Origin: Tolypothrix bouteillei VB521301
GTDB taxonomy: Bacteria > Cyanobacteriota > Cyanobacteriia > Cyanobacteriales > Nostocaceae
Assembly: GCF_000760695.4 (NCBI RefSeq)
Contig: NZ_JHEG04000001.1
Location: 7,278,478-7,342,477 of the forward strand
DNA: 64,000 nucleotides
Direction: 5' to 3'
How positions within the stretch are numbered: position 1 is the stretch's first letter; each line of letters starts with the position of its first letter. Below are positions 56,014 to 64,000 of the stretch, one piece after another. The translations under genes and the position numbers were made by a program. Under the pieces are notes generated by a model. The model worked only from the letters and a program-made list of their open reading frames with translations. It searched no databases and was not told where the DNA came from.

Positions 56014-57159
56014 ATGCAAGTTACAACAGAAGCTTTAACCCAATTTCTAGGTCATTCTCTTTCAAACTCCAGGACTGATTTCCAATCTTCACAAATTTCC
56101 AGTCTACAAATTTTTTGTCAGCTCCAAATAGAACTTTTGTTATCAAGAGCTTCTATTGATTGGGCTAGAATTGTTTATTACGATCCATTTTCGTTAATCC
56201 ATCAAACAATTACTCAGTGTTCTCAAGAACAAGAGTTTACACGGAATTTTCTATCTTATATTAATTCAGAGGAATGGTTAGTAGACTTTTATCATAGTTT
56301 TACTCTACATGAGATAGATTTCTCTCATTACACATCATCAAAGTGTTACATCTGCCCTATAGGATATAGAAACCAAAAACCTGAATACATTTTGATATTT
56401 ACTCGCGAACCACTTTCTTTAAGTTTGCAACAAGATGTTAAGCAAACGGCCACGATACTGAGCAAGCATTTAGATATTTGTTCTGAGTGCTATCAACAAA
56501 AAACTGAAATCAAACTTTTGGAACAAATACTTCAGCGTGCTGGCCATCAATTACGCCATCCCTTAGCAATGATTGGTCTTTATGCAGAAAATCTTTACCT
56601 AAAATTGCCTGAAGGTTCTACTCAAGAACAAGCAGCAATTATTCGAGAAAGTATAAAGGATTTAGATGCCAATCTCACAGAATTGATTTATTGCGGTCAA
56701 AAGGAAAAAATCAAAGTAACTCTTCAGGACTTAAAAAGTTTGATATCTGAAAGTATTCAAGGTTTACAACCTTTACTCGAACAGAAAAACTTGAAAGTTC
56801 AGTATTCTGAAACGTCTGCTGTTCTGGCAATCGATCGCTTGCAAATGAAGCAGGTATTTGACAACCTGCTGAGTAATGCCGTGTACTTTAGTCCCGTGTC
56901 TGGAGTTATTAACTGTCATTGGCAAATTTTTCAAAATGAAGTACTGATTTGGATTTCCGATCGAGGAAAGGGTTTATCTCCAGAAGATATCAAAAAAATA
57001 TTTACTCCTTTTTATTCTCGTCGTCCTGGAGGGACTGGACTTGGTTTAACTATTGCTAAAAAAATTGTTCTTGACCATTATGGAAGTCTTTGGGCGCAAA
57101 ATTCGTCTGAAGGTGGCGCACAGTTTTTTATAAGCTTACCTCGATCTACTTCTTTTTAG
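56014..57159 (+). CDS. Soluble sensor histidine kinase
   Basis: 381 residues from ATG 56014. No membrane segment. An N-terminal GAF-like sensing region (about 20-160) has several Cys (CYICPIG, CSECYQQ). The H-box is GHQLRHPLAMIGLY with the phospho-His, and the ATPase domain has NLLSNAVYFSP, SDRGKGLSPED and GGTGLGLTIAKKIV. It is followed 12 bp later by a NarL-type regulator, so the two form a cognate pair. Its place at the head of the injection-system-like locus suggests it controls it. Confidence 0.9.
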   Translation: MQVTTEALTQFLGHSLSNSRTDFQSSQISSLQIFCQLQIELLLSRASIDWARIVYYDPFSLIHQTITQCSQEQEFTRNFLSYINSEEWLVDFYHSFTLHEIDFSHYTSSKCYICPIGYRNQKPEYILIFTREPLSLSLQQDVKQTATILSKHLDICSECYQQKTEIKLLEQILQRAGHQLRHPLAMIGLYAENLYLKLPEGSTQEQAAIIRESIKDLDANLTELIYCGQKEKIKVTLQDLKSLISESIQGLQPLLEQKNLKVQYSETSAVLAIDRLQMKQVFDNLLSNAVYFSPVSGVINCHWQIFQNEVLIWISDRGKGLSPEDIKKIFTPFYSRRPGGTGLGLTIAKKIVLDHYGSLWAQNSSEGGAQFFISLPRSTSF

Positions 57160-57171
57160 GAGGGTTTTAAT

Positions 57172-57849
57172 ATGGTTCGCGATCGCAAACTTTCAGTTCT
57201 TCTTGTAGATGACGATCCACGGTTTCGTCAGGGTTTGCATACTTTCCTTGATTTTCATAGCAGTAGCGGACAATTGCCATTAGAAGTCGTCGCTGAAGCT
57301 GAATCTACAGAGCAAGCTATAAGCCTTGCTGTTCAAAAACAACCAGATCTTATCCTTCTTGATTTGGAATTAGCTACAGGCGATGGAATTACAACTCTTA
57401 TTCGCTTACGAGAAAAATCTTTTGTTGGGAAAGTTTTAGTTTTATCAGCCCATCAAGAAGATGATTTTATCTTTCGTGCTATGCAAGCAGGTGCTGTAGG
57501 CTATGTCTTTAAAAACCATGTTACAACTCAATTATATGAAGCAATAACAACTGTACTTAATTCTGAAATTTACTTACCAGCAGAAGTTGCTAGTGGTTTT
57601 TTTCGTCGATTTCATACTTATTCAGAAGCTTTTTTGCTAACTTGTCAAAACCTAAATTTATCAGAGCGAGAGCAAGAAGTTTTACAATTTTTAGTAAAAG
57701 GATATTCTAATGAAGAAATGGCTAAACGTTTATACGTGACAGTAGCTACTGTAAAAGCTCATTTGACAAATATTTTTGAAAAAATGCAAGTTACCAGTCG
57801 TACTCAGGCCGTTCTTGCTGCTTTAAAATTAGGCATAATTCAAGCTTGA
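57172..57849 (+). CDS. NarL/LuxR-family response regulator
   Basis: 225 residues; AGGAGGG lies 8 nt before the ATG. Receiver with LLVDDDPRFRQGL, phospho-Asp in LILLDLELATGDG and KNHV at the Lys position (K present), then a LuxR HTH with LSEREQEVLQFLVKGYSNEE and VTVATVKAHLTNIFEKM. Partner of the histidine kinase just upstream. Likely to act on promoters of the following genes or elsewhere. Confidence 0.93.
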   Translation: MVRDRKLSVLLVDDDPRFRQGLHTFLDFHSSSGQLPLEVVAEAESTEQAISLAVQKQPDLILLDLELATGDGITTLIRLREKSFVGKVLVLSAHQEDDFIFRAMQAGAVGYVFKNHVTTQLYEAITTVLNSEIYLPAEVASGFFRRFHTYSEAFLLTCQNLNLSEREQEVLQFLVKGYSNEEMAKRLYVTVATVKAHLTNIFEKMQVTSRTQAVLAALKLGIIQA

Positions 57850-57952
57850 TATTAAGGTTATATATAGGGAGGTAATAGATATTATATTTTTAATCAAAAA
57901 ATAATTTTAAACAATTACTGTACTAATTTCTCATGAAAATCCAAAACAGACA

Positions 57953-60082
57953 ATGGTATCAATCAAACCTGATTATAAAGAATATTTTTGTTCGCGCAAT
58001 TCACCCTTAAATTGCGATCGCCTTCAAATGACAATGCAAGAATTCCCACAGGCTAAGTTTTGTTTAGAATGTGGTTTTCCTGCCTTATTACCAGAAAAAA
58101 CTGAAATTAAAGGGAGTCGAGGTATTTATCAAGTCACTCGTTTCTTAGGTTCTCGGGGTATGGGGCGCTTGTATTTAGGAAAACAGATAACTGACAGTCA
58201 ACCTATTGTACTCAAAGAATATTTATTACCCTCTCGTTCTTTTAATGCAGATGAAGCTCGTCAACGTCAAGATACATTTTTACGTGTAGCGGGGGTAAGT
58301 CCAGCAGATGGCAGAAATCAAGATTTCCGTTCCATTAGTCTTTGGGAAGCCATTGTCGATCCCCAACAAAAACGCTGTTACACAATCAGTCAGGGGAACA
58401 TAGAAACTTCACCAACTTTAAGCCAATATCTGATAGAAAAAGGAGCAATGAGTGCTTCTCAAGTGCGTGAAGTCCTCAATCAAGCTTTACAAACTCTGCA
58501 ATTCTTACATACGCAAAAACTTCGTTTTCCTTCAGGTCAAGTGCAACAAGGTATTGTTCATGGTAATATTAATTTAAATAGTTTGTTAATCGTACAAGAT
58601 AATCAACAATATTTTGTTATATATTTTTGTGACTTAGCTATTTGGGAACGTTTATTTGAACCACCAAATTTCTCTCAACCTTCAACTCCTGACTATCAAC
58701 AAGATTTAGAAGAATTGGGAAGAGTTGCTTTTTATTTATTGGCAGGAAAATCAGTCGATCCTACCTCTAATCAACCTCTCAATCCTAGAGATGACCTGTT
58801 ATGGCTCAAATCTAGTTCCAATTTAAAGCAGTTTATCTATCGCTTAATGGGTATAGAAACCCCATTTGAGAGTGCTGAAGCTGCTCGTCTCGCTTTACTC
58901 CAATTTCCTTTAGAAAATCAAATCACCAGTTTCACTCAAGTTGTACCTGAAGAAGAGAAAGAAAAACCTTTTCGGACACCACTCATCCTACTTATCTTGC
59001 TAGGTATCATCACTCTATTATCATTTGTCGGGAGCATTTGGTATTTCTTAGGACGTGGAGGAGTTAAAGAAGATTATTTTGCAGACTTTAATCAACTTGT
59101 ACCGACTTTTACTGATGTCAATGGAGTGCCTTCAGGAGTATTTACTTACACCGGAGAAACAGACGGGACATGGAGTACAGTTTTAAAAGTACGTCCGACT
59201 AGTGAAGTAACCTTCGCCCAAATCTTAAATACACCCAAACCAGATGCAAACGCACAGTTTAACTATCAACCCGTATCTTCTGCTGATATACAAACTAGTA
59301 GCACACCGATAGAAGAAGTACAAAAGGGTCAGGTACAGTTTGCAATGACCAGTTTAATTTATAATTTACCAAATGATTTAGCTGACAAACAAATTGCATA
59401 TGATGGATTACTTGTATTTGTTGCTTTTAGTAAGAAAGATGCAAATCTTCCTAGAGTTCTTAACGGACAAATTACTCTCGATCGCTTGCGTCAAATTTAT
59501 ACAGGTCAAATTACCAATTGGCAACAACTTGGTGGACCGAATCTTCCTATAAAACCATTTGCTCCAACTGAGCCTGAAGCATTGCGAGAATTTGAAAGAA
59601 TTGTGCTGCAAGACGACCCACAAAAGATTGCTCAATACAAAGCAATAGTTACAATACAACCAACCGAAGTGACACAGCAACAAATTATTACGGCCTTCGA
59701 TACAGGGAAAGCAGGCATTATTAGTTATGGCATTCTGAGTAAAACTTGGAATCAGTGTGCGGGTTATCCTTTAGCTATAGTTGATGGCGACAAGTCTCCC
59801 AGTCAAGCCCTTTTCCGACTTAACAACCAGCCAATTACTCCATCAGATAATATATGTGATAAAGATAATCGCCTAGACGTTAAAACTTTTACGAGTGGGA
59901 GTTATCCATTAAGCTATCCCCTTGCAATTGTATATCCCCATAACAACAGCCTTCCACCAGCAGGAGAAAAATTTGCTGAGATGTTAACCACTCGTCAGGG
60001 TCAATGTCTCATCACCAAAGTAGGACTTGTTCCTTTACAACCCATACCCGATAAATATCTAAACTCATATGACTGCAAATAG
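57953..60082 (+). CDS. Pseudokinase fused to PstS-like binding domain via one TM segment
   Basis: 709 residues. A four-Cys ribbon (C13, C21, C37, C40) precedes a Ser/Thr kinase fold (about 55-320). The catalytic loop is HGNINLNS (203-210) instead of HRDxKxxN and the DFG site is CDLA, so the Asp base, Lys and metal Asp relations are broken and it should not phosphorylate, although Lys88 is kept. A single TM (about 345-370) leads to a periplasmic PBP-like domain (about 375-700) with QITLDRLRQIYTGQITNWQQ, typical of PstS-type proteins. It probably senses a ligand outside and signals inside. Its stop overlaps the FHA gene by 14 bp. Confidence 0.88.
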   Translation: MVSIKPDYKEYFCSRNSPLNCDRLQMTMQEFPQAKFCLECGFPALLPEKTEIKGSRGIYQVTRFLGSRGMGRLYLGKQITDSQPIVLKEYLLPSRSFNADEARQRQDTFLRVAGVSPADGRNQDFRSISLWEAIVDPQQKRCYTISQGNIETSPTLSQYLIEKGAMSASQVREVLNQALQTLQFLHTQKLRFPSGQVQQGIVHGNINLNSLLIVQDNQQYFVIYFCDLAIWERLFEPPNFSQPSTPDYQQDLEELGRVAFYLLAGKSVDPTSNQPLNPRDDLLWLKSSSNLKQFIYRLMGIETPFESAEAARLALLQFPLENQITSFTQVVPEEEKEKPFRTPLILLILLGIITLLSFVGSIWYFLGRGGVKEDYFADFNQLVPTFTDVNGVPSGVFTYTGETDGTWSTVLKVRPTSEVTFAQILNTPKPDANAQFNYQPVSSADIQTSSTPIEEVQKGQVQFAMTSLIYNLPNDLADKQIAYDGLLVFVAFSKKDANLPRVLNGQITLDRLRQIYTGQITNWQQLGGPNLPIKPFAPTEPEALREFERIVLQDDPQKIAQYKAIVTIQPTEVTQQQIITAFDTGKAGIISYGILSKTWNQCAGYPLAIVDGDKSPSQALFRLNNQPITPSDNICDKDNRLDVKTFTSGSYPLSYPLAIVYPHNNSLPPAGEKFAEMLTTRQGQCLITKVGLVPLQPIPDKYLNSYDCK

Positions 60083-60842
60083 ATGTCCAAACCCCAGTTG
60101 CGAATTATTTAACCGTGTTTTGCCGAATAATGCAAAAATCTGCCCCATGTGCGGTACACCTTTGGGCAATGTAGTAACTCCTTCTGACGACCGGGTTCTT
60201 GCATCAGAGAAGCAATTAGCTAAGGCAACTCCTGATGCAAAATCTTCTGCTACTTCACCAGCCGAGCGAATACCAGCACCAGCACCACAGCCTGTCCTCA
60301 ATCCACCAGTCGAGCGAGCACCAGCACCACCACAGCCTGTCCTCAACCCACCAGTCGAGCGAGCACCAGCACCACCACAGCCTGTCCTTAACCCACCAGT
60401 CGAGCGAGCACCAGCACCACCACAGCCTGTTGTCAGTTTACCAGCCGAGCCAGTACCAACAGGCTCCTCACATATTCATACTCCATCCCCGCATTCAAAT
60501 GCTCAACCCACCCTAAAGCTAATTCATACCTCTGGAAAAGAATTTCGCCTGCGCGGAGAAGAGGGTTACATTGGTCGGCAAAGCCCAGTCAATCCAGTTT
60601 TACCAGAAATAGACTTATCTGGCATTTCTAATGAAGGTATAGTTTCTCGTTCTCATGCACGAGTGTACTGGGATAAATCTCAAAATGTATATATGTTAGT
60701 TGACAACAATAGTCGAAATGGAACTTATTTAAATGAAAAATTTCTTTCTCCCGGCATTCACTATCCCCTGAAAGACAAAGATGTGTTACAACTTGGTCAA
60801 GAAAAACTGGTCTGTTTCACAGTTTTATTAACTAATAATTAA
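60069..60842 (+). CDS. Zinc-ribbon, Pro-rich repeat, FHA-domain protein
   Basis: 257 residues. Four-Cys ribbon (CPNPSC, CPMCG) at the N-terminus, a linker containing three perfect 15-residue repeats (APAPPQPVLNPPVER, about 80-125), then an FHA domain (about 150-255) with YIGRQSP, SRSHARVYW and NNSRNGTYLN, the residues that bind phosphothreonine. It starts within the pseudokinase gene and so is translationally coupled to it. In type VI secretion a kinase-FHA pair controls firing; a similar control role for the adjacent tail-tube system is inferred. Confidence 0.9.
   Translation: MTANRCPNPSCELFNRVLPNNAKICPMCGTPLGNVVTPSDDRVLASEKQLAKATPDAKSSATSPAERIPAPAPQPVLNPPVERAPAPPQPVLNPPVERAPAPPQPVLNPPVERAPAPPQPVVSLPAEPVPTGSSHIHTPSPHSNAQPTLKLIHTSGKEFRLRGEEGYIGRQSPVNPVLPEIDLSGISNEGIVSRSHARVYWDKSQNVYMLVDNNSRNGTYLNEKFLSPGIHYPLKDKDVLQLGQEKLVCFTVLLTNN
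60306..60440. repeat. 45-bp tandem repeat in the FHA gene
   Basis: Three units starting at 60306, 60351 and 60396, almost identical at DNA level, encoding 15-residue Pro-rich units. Copy number is probably variable among strains. Confidence 0.85.
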
Positions 60843-60877
60843 TAATTGGTCACTATTTACTGGTTACTGTTCACTGT

Positions 60878-61060
60878 ATGAGTATGAGTAATTTAGCTAA
60901 CGAAGCAGAATACATTGCAATGCTTGCACTAGCAAAAAAGTGTCTTGACAATCCGTTGCTTTTAAATCAGATGGGCGATCGCGTGTATGCAATTTTTCTA
61001 GAAGATATGCGCTGTCAGCGAGATCGAATGAGAAACTATGGTAAGGAAAGGTGGTTGTAA
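60878..61060 (+). CDS. Small protein of the injection-system-like locus
   Basis: 60 residues, MSMSNLANEAEYIAMLALAK...DMRCQRDRMRNYGKERWL, helical, basic C-terminus. Its stop overlaps the start of the tail-tube gene (TAATG at 61058-61062), indicating coupled translation. Small proteins of 50-60 residues are common next to tube genes in extracellular contractile injection systems, but I do not recognise a family here. Confidence 0.75.
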   Translation: MSMSNLANEAEYIAMLALAKKCLDNPLLLNQMGDRVYAIFLEDMRCQRDRMRNYGKERWL

Positions 61061-61587
61061 TGGTTGCTAACTCTTCTAATGATGTCAACGGCAATATTAA
61101 AAATGAACTGAATTATGTTACAACTCATCGTTTTTATGTAGAAATAGGAGGTTCCATAGCAGCATCATTTACAGAATGTTCTGGGTTAAGCGTTCAAATT
61201 GAGAAAGAAGTTTATTTTGAGGGAGGAGTGAACGAACAACAAAGAGTTTTTTTAGGTCATTCAACCTTTTCAGACATAACTCTCAAACGTGGGACTACAG
61301 ATGATCTAAATTTTTGGAAATGGCTGTATGAATTATTTGAAAATAAGCCAGTTAGTCGGCGTAATGCTAACATTATTACGTTCAATCAAGCGGGTGAGAT
61401 AATGAAAAGCTGGACGCTGATTGGTGCTATTCCCATAGCTTGGAAGTCATCAGATTTGCAAGCCGATGGCAGTGGTGTTGTGATTGAGGAATTAACTCTA
61501 GCATTTGAGGGCTTGAAAGTTAGTAAACAAGGAGGTGGAGGCAATAAAACACAACGTATGGCAACAGGTTATTTTTCTAGTTCATGA
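61060..61587 (+). CDS. Contractile-injection-system tail-tube protein (T4 gp19/Afp1-type)
   Basis: 175 residues from ATG 61060. VTTHRFYVEIGGSIAASFTE, CSGLSVQIEKEVYFEGG, DITLKRGTTDDLNFWKWLYE and MKSWTLIGAIPIAWKSSDLQ followed by IEELTLAFEGL are the signatures of the phage_T4_gp19/conserved hypothetical tail protein family (inner tube of eCIS, such as Afp1/Afp5 and Pvc1/Pvc5). It would stack in hexameric rings to form the inner tube. No phage structural genes are nearby, which favours an injection system over a prophage. Confidence 0.9.
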   Translation: MVANSSNDVNGNIKNELNYVTTHRFYVEIGGSIAASFTECSGLSVQIEKEVYFEGGVNEQQRVFLGHSTFSDITLKRGTTDDLNFWKWLYELFENKPVSRRNANIITFNQAGEIMKSWTLIGAIPIAWKSSDLQADGSGVVIEELTLAFEGLKVSKQGGGGNKTQRMATGYFSSS

Positions 61588-61724
61588 CTTATCTATAGCA
61601 ATTCCTACTTGCGTGAGGTACGGAAAGAAATAATTAACTGCCCATGAACGCCAGTGTACGCAGATAAATTTGTACCTCAACAGACTAGAAAACGCTATAA
61701 GTAATATTATCCTCAAATGCTGCT

Positions 61725-64000
61725 ATGAAAATTATTCAACATTCACTTGGAATGACAAATCCTTTTCTTACAATAGGAGAATCTTTATCTCCCCCTAACT
61801 TTTTATTGCAGAGAAAATTTAATTTTCCACCTTTAATATCCAGCACATTGCAATCACCGTCTTTTATTCAACAAATCAGTTTATATGACTCCAAGCAATT
61901 GAATACGTCTTGGGAAGATTTCCCTAATTTGGATGTAAATAATTTAATGATGGAAGAGGCTAGTGCAATTCCATTTAATAACTCTGAAACAGAGCATATA
62001 GTAAATGAAATAAAAAACAACCCGGATGTTCGACAAACTGATTCCGCAGACAAAATTGATACAAAAAAAATTAATCGATCTGTTAAAAAAATATCGCCAA
62101 AGGCAACAAAAGTATCTCAAGATAATCAAAAAAAAGTAAAGTCTAAAACTAGTGAAAAAGAATTTATATCTAAAAAATCTGGCCAAAAGACTACTGTTAA
62201 ACAAAAAGTTGAGAGAACTTATGATACTCCAATTGTGCAAGCAGCACTAACAAAATCAACAACACCAAATCCAACGGATAGAACTGTCGATACTTCAGTA
62301 CACACAGTCAATCCCAAAGTTGACGTGGATAGAATCGATAGAACTGTCGATACTCCAATTGTACAAACAGCGATCGCACAACTTACGACACCAAATCCAG
62401 TTTCCACAGCTGACACAGTCGTTGAGAACGAACAAGCATCACCTGTGGCAGTAACATCTGTTCGGCAACCAACTCTCGATTCTCCTCAAACTTCATTTCC
62501 ACAAGACATTAATTTCAATAATCAGGGCATTCAACCTTCTCAAAGTACTCCTAACAACTCAGTCAATCCCACAGTTGACGTGGATAGAATCGATAGAACT
62601 GTCGATACTCCAATTGTACAAACAGCGATCGCACAACCTACGATACCAAATCCAGTTTCCACATCTGACACAGCAGTTGAGAACGAACAAGACTTGTTTG
62701 TGGCAAAAATCTTTCCTCAGCAACCAACTCTCAACTCTCCTCAAACTTCATTCCCACAAGATACCAGCTTCAATAACCAGGGCATTCAACCTTCTCAAAG
62801 TACTCCTAACAACTCAGCCAATCCCACAGTTGAGGTGAATAGAACCGAGAGAACTGTCGATACTCCAATTGTACAAACAGCAATAATACAACCTGCGACA
62901 TCAAACCCAGTTTCCACATCTGACACAGCCGTTGAGAACGAACAAGCATCGCCTGTGGCAACAACATCTATTCGGCAACCAACTCTCGATTCTCCTCAAA
63001 CTTCATTTCCACAAGATACCAGTTTCAATAACCAGGGCATTCAACCTTCTCAAAGTACTCCTAACAACTCAGTCAATCCCACAGTTGAGGTGAATAGAAC
63101 CGAGAGAACTGTCGATACTCCAATTGTACAAACAGCGATCGCACAACCTGCGACATCAAACCCAGTTTCCACATCTGACACAGCCGTTGAGAACGAACAA
63201 GCATCGCCTGTGGCAATAACATCTGTTCGGCAACCAACTCTCGATTCTCCTCAAACTTCATTTCCACAAGATACCAGTTTCAATAACCAGGGCATTCAAC
63301 CTTCTCAAAGTACTCCTAACAACTCAGTCAATCCCACAGTTGGCGTGGATAGAACCGAGAGAACTGCCGATACTCCCATTGTACAGACAGCGCTCGCACA
63401 ACCTACGACATCAAACCCAGTTCCTGGGTCTAACACAGTCGTTGAGAACGAACAAGACTTGTTTGTGGCAAAAATATTTCCTCAGCAACCAACTCTCGAT
63501 TCTGCTCAAATTTCATTTCCACAAGATATTAATTTCAATAATCAGGGCATTCAACCTGCTCAAAGTACTCCTATCGAGTCAGTCAATTTTACAGTTGAAA
63601 TAGATAGAACCGAGAGAACTGCCGATACTCCAATTGCACAGACAGCGCTCGCACAACCTACGATACCAAATCCAATTTCCACATCTGACACAGCCGTTGA
63701 GAACGAACAAGCATCGCCTGTGGCAACAACATCTGTTCGGCAACCAACTCTCAATTCTGCTCAAACTTCATTCCCACAAAATATTAATTTCAATAATCAG
63801 GACATTCAACCTTCTCAAAGTACTCCTAACGAGTCAGTCAATTCCACAGTTGAAATAGATAGAACCGAGAGAACTGCCGATACTCCCATTGTACAGACAG
63901 CGCTCGCACAACCTACGATACCAAATCCAATTTCCACATCTGACACAGCCGTTGAGAACGAACAAGCATCCCCTGTGGCAACAACATCTGTTCGGCAACC
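61725..64000 (+). CDS. Large repetitive protein, partial (runs off the right edge)
   Basis: 758 codons from ATG 61725 stay open to the end. The first about 150 residues are unique (MKIIQHSLGMTNPFLTIGES opening; a Lys-rich stretch near 115-160), then comes an array of 85-residue repeats rich in Thr, Ser, Pro, Gln and Asn with the core DRTERTVDTPIVQTAIAQP and FPQDTSFNNQGIQPSQSTP. No signal peptide, membrane span or Cys. Low-complexity composition suggests an extended chain. It lies 137 bp after the tube gene. It may be a length ruler, a fibre or a payload; none can be chosen from sequence. No known family recognised. Confidence 0.8.
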   Translation, partial: MKIIQHSLGMTNPFLTIGESLSPPNFLLQRKFNFPPLISSTLQSPSFIQQISLYDSKQLNTSWEDFPNLDVNNLMMEEASAIPFNNSETEHIVNEIKNNPDVRQTDSADKIDTKKINRSVKKISPKATKVSQDNQKKVKSKTSEKEFISKKSGQKTTVKQKVERTYDTPIVQAALTKSTTPNPTDRTVDTSVHTVNPKVDVDRIDRTVDTPIVQTAIAQLTTPNPVSTADTVVENEQASPVAVTSVRQPTLDSPQTSFPQDINFNNQGIQPSQSTPNNSVNPTVDVDRIDRTVDTPIVQTAIAQPTIPNPVSTSDTAVENEQDLFVAKIFPQQPTLNSPQTSFPQDTSFNNQGIQPSQSTPNNSANPTVEVNRTERTVDTPIVQTAIIQPATSNPVSTSDTAVENEQASPVATTSIRQPTLDSPQTSFPQDTSFNNQGIQPSQSTPNNSVNPTVEVNRTERTVDTPIVQTAIAQPATSNPVSTSDTAVENEQASPVAITSVRQPTLDSPQTSFPQDTSFNNQGIQPSQSTPNNSVNPTVGVDRTERTADTPIVQTALAQPTTSNPVPGSNTVVENEQDLFVAKIFPQQPTLDSAQISFPQDINFNNQGIQPAQSTPIESVNFTVEIDRTERTADTPIAQTALAQPTIPNPISTSDTAVENEQASPVATTSVRQPTLNSAQTSFPQNINFNNQDIQPSQSTPNESVNSTVEIDRTERTADTPIVQTALAQPTIPNPISTSDTAVENEQASPVATTSVRQ
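62326..64000. repeat. Exact 255-bp in-frame tandem repeat array
   Basis: The phrase GAACTG(T/C)CGATACTC starts at 62341, 62596, 62851, 63106, 63361, 63616 and 63871, every step being exactly 255 bp (85 codons). Two variants of one internal block occur: EQASPVA-xTSVRQP (A) and EQDLFVAKIFPQQP (B), in the order A B A A B A A, which suggests a higher-order unit of three (765 bp). The array continues past the window. Confidence 0.95.

Noticed and set aside
60878..61587. Prophage origin for the tail-tube gene
   Set aside because: No capsid, portal, terminase or integrase gene is present, and the neighbours are signalling proteins, which fits an injection system better. The view is limited by the window edge.
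1..64000. tRNA, rRNA or CRISPR repeats
   Set aside because: I looked for T-loop GGTTCGA-type boxes, conserved rRNA segments and evenly spaced short repeats with unique spacers and found none; the 255-bp, 45-bp and heptamer repeats have no spacers.

Overview
The window comes from a cyanobacterium, most likely a filamentous, Nostocales-type one. The pointers are frequent HIP1 sites (GCGATCGC), a CYP110-like P450, a KaiB-like protein, DUF2811 and CPP1-like proteins, Uma2 nucleases, pentapeptide-repeat Ser/Thr kinases, many two-component proteins, and abundant palindromic and short repeats between genes. No rRNA, tRNA, CRISPR array or prophage was recognised.

Layout. 1-5 kb: 5' part of a P450 gene, two envelope proteins of unknown role, a PhyH-type dioxygenase meeting a DMT exporter tail to tail, then three CIRCE-like 27-bp elements spaced exactly 45 bp apart. 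5-12 kb: a DUF416 protein, a DNA glycosylase fragment cut off by a small palindromic element, a KaiB-like protein followed by a hybrid histidine kinase, an internally deleted hybrid kinase and a REC-GGDEF-EAL protein. 12-31 kb: mostly housekeeping (SDR, HAD, CPP1-like, an OmpR regulator, MFS, hisIE, chaB, hemL, a Ser/Thr kinase, recA, xseA-xseB, a PAS/Cache kinase, sucrose-phosphatase-like, ruvA), with decayed TnpB and IscB fragments. 31-45 kb: a ParE/RelE-type toxin-antitoxin pair, uvrA, an intact IsrB-like RuvC nuclease with a probable HEARO/omega RNA, Uma2, alpha/beta hydrolase, DUF3445, GNAT, and a complete IS200/IS605-type element (tnpA + tnpB) that splits a YqhD-type alcohol dehydrogenase. 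44.5-50.4 kb: oxidoreductase/LysR divergent pair, a TetR regulator with matching palindromic operators before itself, a panB-like gene and a GST gene, then trmFO. 50.4-55.7 kb: a sigma factor, an OmpR regulator and small secreted proteins.

55.9-64 kb is the most unusual region: a soluble histidine kinase, a NarL-type regulator, a pseudokinase fused through one membrane segment to a PstS-like binding domain, an FHA protein, a 60-residue protein, a contractile-injection-system tail-tube protein (T4 gp19/Afp type), and an ORF that runs off the right edge and consists largely of exact 255-bp (85-residue) repeats. I read this as the start of a cyanobacterial contractile injection system locus with its own signalling module. 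That reading is inference, because the sheath, baseplate and ATPase genes would lie beyond the window.

Three families of transposon-encoded RNA-guided nucleases (TnpB, IscB, IsrB) occur within about 27 kb as intact or decayed copies. For the intact IS element the exact insertion site, the likely target-adjacent motif and the expected guide can be read from the interrupted gene.
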